Of a stretch of DNA of 32,603 bases, positions 23,871 to 32,357 are shown one piece after another (the first letter of the stretch is position 1; every line of letters begins with the position of its first letter). Origin of the DNA: Clostridia bacterium (GTDB taxonomy: Bacteria; Bacillota; Clostridia; Oscillospirales; CAG-272); contig CAAFYZ010000035.1 in the NCBI GenBank assembly GCA_900767415.1, positions 1 to 32,603 on the forward strand. The letters are read 5' to 3'. The translations under genes and the position numbers were made by a program. The notes under the pieces are model-generated. The model made no database searches. It had not been told where the DNA came from and worked only from the letters and a program-made list of their open reading frames with translations.

Positions 23871-23900
23871 GACCACAGATTTGACCACTTACACGACCAC
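23871..23900 (+). repeat. Three GACCAC direct repeats, 12-bp spacing
   Basis: GACCAC occurs at 23871, 23883 and 23895, exactly 12 bases apart, just before the intact tRNA. The regular phasing resembles binding sites for a recombinase or initiator. TTGACC at 23881 with TAAATA 17 bases later could also be a weak promoter for the tRNA. Confidence 0.55.
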
Positions 23901-23915
23901 AATTAAATAAACTAT

Positions 23916-23991
23916 CGGGGTGTAGCGCAGTTGATAGCGCGCCGCATTTGGGATGCGGAGGCCGCGAGTTTGAGCCTCGCCACTCCGACCA
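23916..23991 (+). tRNA. tRNA-Pro (anticodon TGG)
   Basis: This is a 76-base cloverleaf with encoded CCA (23989-23991). The acceptor is CGGGGTG/CACTCCG with one G-T pair. The D stem is GCGC, the anticodon stem CCGCA/TGCGG with loop TTTGGGA (anticodon TGG at 34-36), and the T stem GCGAG/CTCGC. The T loop reads TTTGAGC rather than the usual TTCGANC, a mild departure. It follows a broken copy of the same tRNA and borders the AT-rich island. Confidence 0.93.
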
Positions 23992-24139
23992 AAAGCCTCT
24001 GAAATTGACTGATTTTGGGGCTTTTCTTTGTTAATTGAGGTGCAGAATTTGAAGGGTAGTACCAGTAAATTTTAGTATTTTCTAAATGCTATCTTTTTAT
24101 TATAATGATTAATGTTCTGTTGAAAGGGTGAGAAATATA

Positions 24140-25699
24140 ATGAATAATATTTTATCTGTTGATATTCGAAATGTAAAAGGTATTAGCCATTTGAGGATAG
24201 ATATTCCTTTAACGCCAGATGTATATGCCATTACCGGAATTAACGGCATAGGAAAAAGTACTCTACTCTCCTGTATTACGCCTAGACTTAAACGACCGGT
24301 ATCTTTTTCTTCGTTAACAGAGTTTGCATCTGAGGCTTCTTTCATTAAATATCAAATAAATGCTACTGAGGAGAAATGGACTGTAAAAAACGGAGTTTGG
24401 TCTTGTAGTGGAGCGCAGGAATTACCATTGCGCGGTTTTCAGGAAGGTAGTCTAACCAATGGCACAAGATTCTTTAATATCTCTTCATTTGGTTTTAGGT
24501 ATTATAAACGGCTGTTAAACGTAGATCCTGAGTTAGTTGTTCCTGCAGATGATTTTGTTAAAGAAAACTTGGGAAGAATCCTCCAGAACGATAAAAACTA
24601 TTACACCAATTTGTATCGTTTGGATAAATCAAAAGCCGAACACAGATATGGGTATAAAGGAGTTGTTTATTATCTAAAAATAAAAGATAAACTGATTTCT
24701 CAATTTGAATTAAGCACAGGTGAGTTCTTACTGATAAACCTGCTACATTTATTCAATAACCTGCTTATCAGAACTAACAATGTTGAGAAACTGAACATGA
24801 TCCTTATTGATGAAATCGAGTTGGCACTGCATCCTTCCGCCGTAAAGCGCCTGGTTGATTTTACAAAAGGAATCGCAAAAAAATACAATGTTGCTATTTA
24901 TTTTTCAACTCATTCGTTAGAGATTATTAACAGCTTACCTACGGACAATCTTTTCTATCTCCATAAAACTACTGCAGAAGAAATTGCTTGCGAAACGCCT
25001 TGTTATCCCGCATACATTACCAGAGATATATACACCCACAGTGGTTATGATGTGCTGATCCTCGTAGAAGACGATTTAGCTCAGTTTCTTGTAAATCGCT
25101 ATATTGACAATAATCGTTTGGATTTTAACAAGAGAATCCAGGTGTTACCTGTCGGGGGATATGATAACACTTTAGAGTTGCATCAGAACTTTTTACAAGA
25201 AGAAATCCTACAACCTGTGTCTCATATCATCAGTATTATTGACGGAGATGCCGAGGCTGCGGTACTAAAGAAACGGTCAGATGACGGAAAGTGGAATTCT
25301 ATTCCTACAGATACTATACTTTTCTTGCCGATTGAAAGTTTGGAAAAGTATCTTAAGAAAGAGTTGTTTGATAATAAAAATTACGCGATTATGCGGTTGC
25401 TAAGAGATCGTCTCTTCAAGTTTGAAACGGATGTAAATTGGTTTGAACAAGAGTACATAGAGAATATTGAGAACAAACGAAAAGAAGACATTGGCAAAGG
25501 ATGTCCTCCCAAGAAAGATGCAGAATACTTTATTAATGGGAAAAATCTCTTTTCAATCTTGTCAGCTAAATACGAAAGTTATGGGCATAGCAGGAAAGAG
25601 TTTCGTGAAAAAATTTGCAATATTGTAATAGAGTATTTGGATGCATCTGCGTTTGAAGAAAAATTGGACACATCTTTGGAGAAAATTTTCAACCACTAA
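24140..25699 (+). CDS. OLD-like AAA ATPase with TOPRIM domain (putative antiphage gene)
   Basis: This 519-residue protein has an SMC/ABC-like ATPase with Walker A GINGIGKST (33-41), signature-like STGE (192-195), Walker B ILIDE (221-225) and H258 (STHS). A TOPRIM-like domain follows, with E310 (LVEDD), the PVGG turn (337-340) and D368/D370 (IDGDAE). This is the layout of OLD-family nucleases and of fused PARIS-type proteins (AAA plus DUF4435); which one is not decidable by eye. Overcoming-lysogenization-defect type proteins act in phage defence. The ATG at 24140 has AAGGGTG upstream; an in-frame GTG at 24128 is less likely. The gene is AT-rich with different codon use from its neighbours, and directly follows tRNA-Pro, both signs of transfer. 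Confidence 0.85.
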   Translation: MNNILSVDIRNVKGISHLRIDIPLTPDVYAITGINGIGKSTLLSCITPRLKRPVSFSSLTEFASEASFIKYQINATEEKWTVKNGVWSCSGAQELPLRGFQEGSLTNGTRFFNISSFGFRYYKRLLNVDPELVVPADDFVKENLGRILQNDKNYYTNLYRLDKSKAEHRYGYKGVVYYLKIKDKLISQFELSTGEFLLINLLHLFNNLLIRTNNVEKLNMILIDEIELALHPSAVKRLVDFTKGIAKKYNVAIYFSTHSLEIINSLPTDNLFYLHKTTAEEIACETPCYPAYITRDIYTHSGYDVLILVEDDLAQFLVNRYIDNNRLDFNKRIQVLPVGGYDNTLELHQNFLQEEILQPVSHIISIIDGDAEAAVLKKRSDDGKWNSIPTDTILFLPIESLEKYLKKELFDNKNYAIMRLLRDRLFKFETDVNWFEQEYIENIENKRKEDIGKGCPPKKDAEYFINGKNLFSILSAKYESYGHSRKEFREKICNIVIEYLDASAFEEKLDTSLEKIFNH

Positions 25700-25960
25700 C
25701 TTAGTAAAATGTCTGTACGCGCTCCTGAAATTCGATTTTTATCCAAAAGTTTTCATCGTTCCAAAAAATCATATTCAAGAGAAACCATCTCTAGGTATAT
25801 ACAGGAGTATGTGCACTCAGGTCGAAATCTTGATTTATTTATGTTTTAACAGAGCAGTTATGGTTATTACTTTAGCCAAAAATCCTCTGGGACCGAGCAT
25901 TTCAGAGATTTTGCATGCCTTTAAATCCCTTTTTCTTTGCCTACTGCGCCGCAAATTTTA
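25700..25960 (+). other. AT-rich stretch after the OLD-like gene
   Basis: No recognised gene lies here, but base composition matches the imported gene rather than the host. A 46-codon frame (25709-25849) without a ribosome site reads like real protein in part (SYSRETISRYIQEYVHSGR, basic with helix-like spacing). It could be the remains of a longer gene. The segment ends at the terminator at 25961. Confidence 0.4.
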
Positions 25961-25992
25961 AGGGCTGACCGCCTCGGTCAGCCCTCTTTTTT
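25961..25992 (+). terminator. Terminator at the right edge of the AT-rich island
   Basis: A perfect 11-bp stem (25961-25971 with 25975-25985, AGGGCTGACCG/CGGTCAGCCCT) has a 3-base loop and is followed by CTTTTTT. Confidence 0.9.
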
Positions 25993-26101
25993 GTTTTGAG
26001 AAAGTTAAATGACATCACTTTCTAAATACAAACAGATACTCGTGAGCAATCAACAAAAAATTGTACTCCACGCTGTTTGTTTTCCAATATCCGTGCACGG
26101 C

Positions 26102-26139
26102 AAAAACAGCCCTTTTCGTAAGAATCGGGCTGTTTTTTT
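26102..26139. terminator. Bidirectional terminator for the LuxR gene
   Basis: Stem AAAAACAGCCC (26102-26112) pairs with GGGCTGTTTTT (26127-26137), with T-runs on both strands. It is about 80 bases after the stop of the LuxR-type gene on the minus strand. Confidence 0.85.
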
Positions 26140-26218
26140 CTGTCCTTTTTGTAGCGAATCCGCCGAGGCGGTCGGCATACGGATTTTCGGCGAAAGGACC
26201 TCGGCGGAAAGCGGGCGG

Positions 26219-27841
26219 TCAGTCGCCGGACTCCTGTTTCAACAGAGTCGCGTAGCGCAGCATCTGCTTGCGGGAGGAAACGCCGAGTTTTTCCAGAATA
26301 TTGTGATTGTGGAATTTGAGGGTGCTTTCGCGGATGTCGAGGAGGCAGACGATCTCTTTTGCGGTTTTGCCTTGCAGATAGAGGTCGAAGACGGTTTTTT
26401 CGGTTTTGGTCAGTTCTTTCAGTCCGATTCTGAATGCCTCGTAGTCATAAGGGTCGATCTCGCTCTTGCGGGAATATGCCAGTCGTTCGATCTCTGCCCG
26501 ATGCCTGTCGATTTCGACCGTCTGCGTTTCCGTCACGCAGGCGAGCTCGTCATTTTGCCGTTTCAGCCGATCCGTTTCGAGGTCGCGGAGCCGATCCTGC
26601 TCGGCGAGGTAGAGGAAGAGGTCGTCGATTTCGATAATGTCGGAGTCTGTCTCGGCTCGTTCCTGCCTGCGTATCCGGTCGAGACTTTTTATCACGGGCG
26701 CGACGAATCTTCGCGAAAAAATAACGCAGAGTGCCACGGCGGTAAACACAAGCAGAGCGCATACCGATAAGATTCTTGTTACGTTGATCGCCAAGGTTCT
26801 GTCAAACTCGCTTTTCGGTTGCATGACGGCGAGGGTATAGTCGGTATCGCATACCGTCACCTCGTTTTTTACGGCAACGAATTTGCTCTCGCCGTCGAAC
26901 TCCGTGAGATCTCCGCTCATCTTCTTCGGCGTGAGCGTGCCGCTCGGTTTCAGAGAATACCCGCCGCGTACCCCTGCCCAAAAGATATTTTCGCAGTCGA
27001 TACTGCCGTTTTCGTTCGTCTTGGAAAAGGTGCAGGTCAGATGCTCAAGTCTTGTCGTCTGCGCGAAGGTGTCTTTGAAGTATTTGTCCGAAATCTCAAA
27101 GCCGCATACGCCGTAAAACGTGCCTTCCGCGCCGTAGAGCGGGGTGAGGATCGCGATGGCTTTTTCGCTTGTTCCTTCGATGGGGAAGATGTCGGTCAGA
27201 ATCGAGGTTCCCGTTTTTCTTCTTGCTTTGCCGAAGAAGTCTTCCGCTTCCGGAACGGCAGAGAGATGAAATTCCAATCTCCATTTACGGTGGGGCATGA
27301 CGCCGTTTTCTCTTCCGAGTTCCGCATACCCGCGGAACAAGAGTAAGGTTTCGTCCGTGCGGTCCAGGGTGCTCCGCTGAAAATACAGACCGGTTTTTGA
27401 ATTCTCCGCATTTTCGACGCCCGTATTGACGGTGGCGTCGAGCAAGAGAAACGCCCCCGAGGCATCGGCTTTCAGCAGTTCTTCTTTCAGTTTCGGGAAG
27501 AGTGCTTTCTGCACGCCCTCCGTATGCACGGAAGAGTCGTCGAGCGCATCCGGTACGATTCCGTTTTCCTTCAGATAAGCGTCGATGATTGCCGAAGAAT
27601 CGGTCGCAAGCATTTCGCTCATCATCGAAAGATCGTCGAAGTATTTTTCAATCTGCCTTGTATAAAATTCGTTTTGAAAAGAGAGGTTGTTGGAGTACGT
27701 TCCCGCCGTGGTGGAGAACTGCCCGAGCAAAAACAAACCGACGCCGATACAGGCGGACACGACGAGAACAGGCGCAAGCATGTATAACAAAAGTTTACGC
27801 CACATGGATATTTTCTTGTTTTTGAAGTCTTTCGTCTTCAT
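26219..27841 (-). CDS. Membrane-bound LuxR-type regulator with extracytoplasmic sensor domain
   Basis: This 540-residue one-component regulator has a transmembrane helix at about 17-40, a long external region (about 41-352) shaped like a Cache sensor, and a second helix at about 355-377. A coiled coil then leads (about 385-455) to a LuxR/GerE helix-turn-helix (about 476-535: LTKTEKTVFDLYLQGKTAKE, IRESTLKFHNHNILEKLGV). No kinase or receiver domain is present, so the signal must pass straight from the outside domain to DNA binding at the membrane. It starts 26 bases after the solute-binding lipoprotein gene and shares its transcript. That pairing suggests the lipoprotein presents a ligand to the sensor. 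GGAG lies upstream of the ATG. Confidence 0.85.
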   Translation of the reverse strand: MKTKDFKNKKISMWRKLLLYMLAPVLVVSACIGVGLFLLGQFSTTAGTYSNNLSFQNEFYTRQIEKYFDDLSMMSEMLATDSSAIIDAYLKENGIVPDALDDSSVHTEGVQKALFPKLKEELLKADASGAFLLLDATVNTGVENAENSKTGLYFQRSTLDRTDETLLLFRGYAELGRENGVMPHRKWRLEFHLSAVPEAEDFFGKARRKTGTSILTDIFPIEGTSEKAIAILTPLYGAEGTFYGVCGFEISDKYFKDTFAQTTRLEHLTCTFSKTNENGSIDCENIFWAGVRGGYSLKPSGTLTPKKMSGDLTEFDGESKFVAVKNEVTVCDTDYTLAVMQPKSEFDRTLAINVTRILSVCALLVFTAVALCVIFSRRFVAPVIKSLDRIRRQERAETDSDIIEIDDLFLYLAEQDRLRDLETDRLKRQNDELACVTETQTVEIDRHRAEIERLAYSRKSEIDPYDYEAFRIGLKELTKTEKTVFDLYLQGKTAKEIVCLLDIRESTLKFHNHNILEKLGVSSRKQMLRYATLLKQESGD

Positions 27842-27867
27842 ATTCCGTCCGCTCCGTTCTTGTACGG

Positions 27868-29217
27868 TCAGCCGACACTTTTCAGTGCGGCTGTCAGTTC
27901 GGTGACGATCTGCTCACAGGTTTTCCCCCGTTCGTATTCCGATGCGAGATTCTTCTGAATGTCGCGGATCTTATCGTACAGGGCGTACACTTTCGGGTAA
28001 TAACCGTCAAAGTCCGGCTCCTTTTCAAAAGAGCAGGTCGCGACGGTCGTCGTCAGTGCGCGATACAGATTCCGGTATGCCTCCGATGGAAACGTATGAC
28101 TGCCGATCTTGGCGAACGCCCCCGCCTTGACAGGCATATATCCCGTGGAGAGCACGAACTCCGTGTTGCGCTCCTCTTCGGTAAACCAGCGGGCGAAGAC
28201 GGTTGCCGCCTCGGCTTTTTGCCCGGTCGTCCGATAAGCGCACAGACCGACGCCCGCCTGCGTGGTGACCGGTTGCCCGCCTTCTTTACGGGGCAGGGGA
28301 AGAACCTCGAGATTCATATCTTCCGACGTGTTGTCGGGGTAGGTGATTTTGTCGTTATAATAAAGAACCGAAGCGGAAGAGCCGATCCCCGCACAGGTCT
28401 GCCCCGTCATAACCTGCGTGTTGGAATACATATCCGACACGACGATGTGCCCTTTGGCAATCGACGTCGCAAACCTTTCGTACGCACGCATAAAGGTCGG
28501 ATTTTCGGGGTCGTACCACCCGTCGGAATAAAAATCCCGTTCGCCCTCGGAGACGGCATACAGCTCGACGAGACGGATCAGATAGTCCACCGCACAGAAC
28601 GGCTTGCCTCCCGACCATTCGTAATACTTTTCGGCAACGGAAAAGAAGCCGTCCCACGTTTCGAGATCGGAGAGAGAAACGTTCCGCTCGGCGGCAAATC
28701 GGTCAAAAACGCCGCCCGCGACGAAAAGCAGATAGGTGGATTTTGAAACAGGGAAAACGCAAAGGCGATCGTCGACCGTCCCGTCATCCAAAAAAGAGGG
28801 GACGAAGGTGCCGAGCTCCTCTTCGGAAAAACGGTCTTTCCAATTCAGAAGGTTGTCCGTCCCGAGGTTCCGCGCATCGCTCGTGTGGCAGAAAAAGAGA
28901 TCGGGCATATCCTGAGAACCGGCTTTTCCCGTCTGCGCGTCTTTGAGTTTTTTGCCGATCTGCGAGGCGTTGGACATCATCGTAACGTTGATAACGACTC
29001 CTTTTTCTTTGCCGACGGTAGAGTTGAACCGTTCGATAAACGCATTCATCGGAGAGTCGACCTGCTCGCCGTAGACGTGCCACATGGTGAGCGTCGTCGG
29101 TTTTTGAGGATCGAGCAAGGTAGGTGTTTTGCCGCAGGCGATCAAAGCAAAGGACAGGACGATGATCGTTGCGGCGGCGAGCAAGAAGGCAACCGTTCTT
29201 TTGGCAATCTGTTTCAT
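27868..29217 (-). CDS. Extracellular solute-binding lipoprotein (family 1-like)
   Basis: This 449-residue lipoprotein has a signal peptide of about 27 residues and lipobox FALIAC (Cys28). The mature part is like sugar-binding proteins of ABC importers: TTLTMWHVYGEQ near the N-terminus, then PDLFFCHTSDARNL, AGIGSSASVLYYN, and a C-terminal tail with VLSTGYMPVKAGA. I chose the ATG at 29215-29217; the longer frame from 29298 puts basic residues before the signal. No ABC permease or ATPase gene is in reach. Instead it is followed by a membrane LuxR-type regulator. It may act as a sensor subunit, or borrow a transporter encoded elsewhere. Confidence 0.87.
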   Translation of the reverse strand: MKQIAKRTVAFLLAAATIIVLSFALIACGKTPTLLDPQKPTTLTMWHVYGEQVDSPMNAFIERFNSTVGKEKGVVINVTMMSNASQIGKKLKDAQTGKAGSQDMPDLFFCHTSDARNLGTDNLLNWKDRFSEEELGTFVPSFLDDGTVDDRLCVFPVSKSTYLLFVAGGVFDRFAAERNVSLSDLETWDGFFSVAEKYYEWSGGKPFCAVDYLIRLVELYAVSEGERDFYSDGWYDPENPTFMRAYERFATSIAKGHIVVSDMYSNTQVMTGQTCAGIGSSASVLYYNDKITYPDNTSEDMNLEVLPLPRKEGGQPVTTQAGVGLCAYRTTGQKAEAATVFARWFTEEERNTEFVLSTGYMPVKAGAFAKIGSHTFPSEAYRNLYRALTTTVATCSFEKEPDFDGYYPKVYALYDKIRDIQKNLASEYERGKTCEQIVTELTAALKSVG

Positions 29218-29284
29218 GACTGTTTTTCCGTTCTTTGATTTCAGGGCGTTTGCGTCCGTTTTTTGAAAAAATCCCGACTTTTTT

Positions 29285-29337
29285 CGGATTTTCCCCACCT
29301 TTTGGCGGTTTGGGTGGGGGAAATCCGTTTTGCTTTT
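29285..29337 (-). promoter_or_regulatory. Strong hairpin in the leader of the binding-protein transcript
   Basis: A 15-bp stem (29285-29299 with 29323-29337) with one G-T pair and a 23-base loop lies in the roughly 155-base leader between the promoter and the ATG at 29217. On the minus strand the bases after it are AAAAAAG, so it is not a terminator in that direction. On the plus strand TTTTGCTTTTT follows. Confidence 0.6.
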
Positions 29338-29376
29338 TGCTATACTTATCCTACCGGATGTGCCACAGATATCTAA

Positions 29377-29405
29377 ATTATAGCATACCCGCGCGGGAAA
29401 GTCAA
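29377..29405 (-). promoter_or_regulatory. Promoter of the binding protein-LuxR operon
   Basis: On the minus strand TTGACT (29400-29405), 17 bases and TATAAT (29377-29382). The spacer contains the palindrome CCCGCGCGGG, a possible regulator site. Between here and the lipoprotein gene at 29591 I see no gene and no clear plus-strand promoter. Confidence 0.85.
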
Positions 29406-29590
29406 TTGCCTCGCCGCAATCGTAAAAGGCGGGGAGAGCAAAACACCGAACCGGCGCGCGGCTCTTTTCACTTCCTGCCGGAAAAAAGAAATTGCCCGCA
29501 CATCCTTACGATACGGTTTTAAGTCGCAAATCCGAAAATGCGATTTGAAATAAAGAAAACCGAATACGATCTGACAAAAGGAGAAACATC

Positions 29591-32281
29591 ATGAAAAGAA
29601 AGTCCTTTCTCGCAATGACGGGAGTCGCACTCCTGCTTGTGCTGTTACTGTCGGCACTCACCGCGTGCAACAAAAACAAGCATGAATTTTCCGCCGAGTG
29701 GAATCGTGACGACACGAGCCACTGGCATGCCTGTACGACCGAAAAGCATGACGATGTGGCGGACAAAGCCGATCACACTTTTGATAGCGGCGTCATCGCC
29801 ACCCCTCCCACCGAGACGACCGAAGGGGTCAGAACCTACACCTGCACGGTGTGCGGTTATCGGAAGACGGAACCCGTCGATAAACTGCCGCACGTGCATA
29901 CCTTCAATCGGGACGTCTGGGAAAAAGACGAAAACGACCACTGGCACCCCGCGACCTGCGCGCATACCGAAGAAAGAGATGCTGTCGCGCCGCACGAATG
30001 GAACGACGGTGAGGTCACCACTCCTCCCACCGAGACGAGCGAAGGCGTCAGAACCTGCACCTGCGTGAAGTGCGGCGCACAGAAGACGGAACCCGTCGAT
30101 AAACTGCCGCACGTGCACACTTTTGATCGGGACGTTTGGGAAAAAGACGAAAACGACCACTGGCACCCCGCGACCTGCGCACATACCGAAGAAAGAGACG
30201 CCGTCGCACCGCACGATTGGAACGACGGTGAGACGACCACGCCTGCGGGTTACGGCACGGCAGGGGAGAAAACCTTTACCTGCAAGACCTGCTTTGCGAT
30301 AAAAACCGAGCCGATCGCCGCCCTCGACGCAAAGGATAACTCCGTGACGCTCGCCGACGGCATCACCCTCGGCAAGACGTACGACGGCACGCCGTATGCC
30401 CTGACGGTTGACGGGATTGTCCGTTTCGGCGACGGTCAGGTAACCTTTGCCTATAAGGCGAAAGCGGAAGAGGACGAAATGTACACCGCCGAGGCACCGA
30501 AAAATGCGGGCGAATATACCGTCAGAGTCTCCGTCCTCGGTACGGCGGAGTGGAAGGCGACCGAGGCGACCTTCGACTTTACCATTGAAAAGAAGGCACT
30601 CACCGCTACCGCAACGAAAGTTTACGACGGCAACGCGACCCTTTCTGCGGACGTCGTCGGCGTCATCGAAGGCGATACGGTCACCGCGACCGTTACGATG
30701 AGCGATAAAAATGTCGGCGCAAGTGTCGCATCGGTAACACTCGACGCCGACGCGGAAAGAAACTACACGCTCGCAAAAGATGCCGTTACCGCAAGTATCA
30801 CACCCTTCGCTCTCAATATCGAAGCCGCAAAACCGTATGACAGCACCGACACGATCCTCGTGAAGGCGGACGGGGTGGAAGGCGACGACGTTACCGTCAC
30901 CCTTACGATGACGGGCAGTGACGTCGGTGCGGAAGTGAAGAGTTTCACTCTTTTCGGAGCGGACGCCGCCAACTACTCACTTGCCTCGGAGAATGTGAAC
31001 GCCGTTATTTGCCGGGCGGATATCGGCGACGACTTCACGATCCGCAACGGCGGTGACTTCACGGAGACCTACGTCGTAGGCAGCACGCTCCCCGATCCGA
31101 CGACCGCCTATGCGGAGATCGGCAGCGGTTACGGTGCGAGAAGTGTCGTTTGGGAGAAAAACGACGGCACGACGTGGAAAAAAATCGCAAAGGCGAGTGT
31201 GATCCGCGCGAGAGGACAGTACCGCGTGAGCATTCGGTACGAAGAAGGTCAGAACTACAATGAAAAGAACACGCCGTACATTACGTTTTTGGTGCTCGTG
31301 AAAGAAAGAAGCGTGAGTACGAATCCGATCGCCACCAAGCAATATGACGGAAAGACGGTCAATATGAGCTTTGCCTCGGTGGCAAAGGTTGCCAAAAACG
31401 GGAACGCCGGCACGGCGGACTATACGGCACTGAACTCCGGGGTGCAGGTGGTAAAACTCCGCAAAAAAGGCGAGAAAGCATGGACGATCGTAGAGAGCAG
31501 CAGCCAATATCCGAAGGATGCGGGCGTGTATGAGTACTGCGTCTCCATCGGCGAAACGAACGAATGGGGACTTGCCAATTCCGCCGTCGCGACCTTCACG
31601 ATCAAAAAGTTCGAGTTCGTCATCGAGAAAGGATACGTTGAAAATCAACATAACCCATCCTATGACCGCAAGACGTTCAAACTCAGAACCTTCGGTAAAG
31701 AGAACGGCAATGCCCTGATCGAAAACGAGACGATTCAGATCTGGCTCAACAACGAAAAGGCAGGACTGAAAACGAAGAACGCGGGGCAGTACGATACCTT
31801 CGTTCCGGATCAGAAAAAATCCGTTTCGCTCGACTGCTTTTTCCTGAAAGTCACGTCGACAAGCGGAAGCGTCAATATGGACAACTACACCATCGTCAAA
31901 AAATATTCCACTCAGACTGCCGTGGAGATGACGGTCGTTTACAGTACGACAGCCGCATCCAAAACCGGGAAAATAGAAAGAGCGCAGAAAACCACGACAA
32001 CCATGTACCTTTACACGACGGTTTCTTCCGGATACTTCAAGGTCGGACAAAAGGTTGCCGTCAAAGATGCCTCCGGGAATAAGTTGTTTGAAGCTACGAT
32101 ACAGTTGGTCGGTGTGTGCGGCGGAACGATCACTCCCGGTTCGGGCCCGCTCCCGACGACATATACGTCCGCGAGCGGTTGCGTGATTCCGTCCGACGGC
32201 TTGGTCTGCATCGAACTTGACATCACCGGGATCACATCCGGCGGCGCAGTTCAGAACGGCTCGCTTGAAACCGTGAAATAA
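29591..32281 (+). CDS. Large surface lipoprotein with His/Cys-rich repeats and YDG/MBG-like domains
   Basis: This 896-residue lipoprotein has a signal with lipobox SALTAC (Cys26). Residues about 30-230 hold three related units with the pattern HWHxxxCxH and CTCxxCG; units two and three (from about residue 101 and 174) are near-identical over 41 residues, with a 73-residue (219-bp) period. The His and Cys clustering suggests metal binding. Residues about 255-480 hold YDG/MBG-like beta domains (KTYDGTPY, TKVYDGNATL, KPYDSTD, each followed by a NYTLA-type end). Further beta-rich domains and a basic segment follow. AGGAG precedes the ATG. It is probably displayed on the cell surface for adhesion or substrate contact; this is inference. 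Confidence 0.85.
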   Translation: MKRKSFLAMTGVALLLVLLLSALTACNKNKHEFSAEWNRDDTSHWHACTTEKHDDVADKADHTFDSGVIATPPTETTEGVRTYTCTVCGYRKTEPVDKLPHVHTFNRDVWEKDENDHWHPATCAHTEERDAVAPHEWNDGEVTTPPTETSEGVRTCTCVKCGAQKTEPVDKLPHVHTFDRDVWEKDENDHWHPATCAHTEERDAVAPHDWNDGETTTPAGYGTAGEKTFTCKTCFAIKTEPIAALDAKDNSVTLADGITLGKTYDGTPYALTVDGIVRFGDGQVTFAYKAKAEEDEMYTAEAPKNAGEYTVRVSVLGTAEWKATEATFDFTIEKKALTATATKVYDGNATLSADVVGVIEGDTVTATVTMSDKNVGASVASVTLDADAERNYTLAKDAVTASITPFALNIEAAKPYDSTDTILVKADGVEGDDVTVTLTMTGSDVGAEVKSFTLFGADAANYSLASENVNAVICRADIGDDFTIRNGGDFTETYVVGSTLPDPTTAYAEIGSGYGARSVVWEKNDGTTWKKIAKASVIRARGQYRVSIRYEEGQNYNEKNTPYITFLVLVKERSVSTNPIATKQYDGKTVNMSFASVAKVAKNGNAGTADYTALNSGVQVVKLRKKGEKAWTIVESSSQYPKDAGVYEYCVSIGETNEWGLANSAVATFTIKKFEFVIEKGYVENQHNPSYDRKTFKLRTFGKENGNALIENETIQIWLNNEKAGLKTKNAGQYDTFVPDQKKSVSLDCFFLKVTSTSGSVNMDNYTIVKKYSTQTAVEMTVVYSTTAASKTGKIERAQKTTTTMYLYTTVSSGYFKVGQKVAVKDASGNKLFEATIQLVGVCGGTITPGSGPLPTTYTSASGCVIPSDGLVCIELDITGITSGGAVQNGSLETVK

Positions 32282-32304
32282 CGCAAACCGTACCTTATCC
32301 GTCA

Positions 32305-32354
32305 AAAAAACGACGCAGGGGGCGGCGGCAATCTGCCGCCGCCCCCTGCGTTTT
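32305..32354. terminator. Bidirectional terminator
   Basis: A perfect 18-bp GC-rich stem (32313-32330 with 32334-32351) has loop ATC. TTTT follows on the plus strand, and seven T follow on the minus strand, serving both the lipoprotein gene and the LysR gene. Confidence 0.92.
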
Positions 32355-32357
32355 CGG

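Noticed and set aside
25944..25956. Possible right attachment site: CTACTGCGCCGCAAAT compared with the tRNA sequence GCGCGCCGCATTT
   Set aside because: Only eight or nine bases agree and the crossover loop TTTGGGA is absent, so chance is a good enough explanation.
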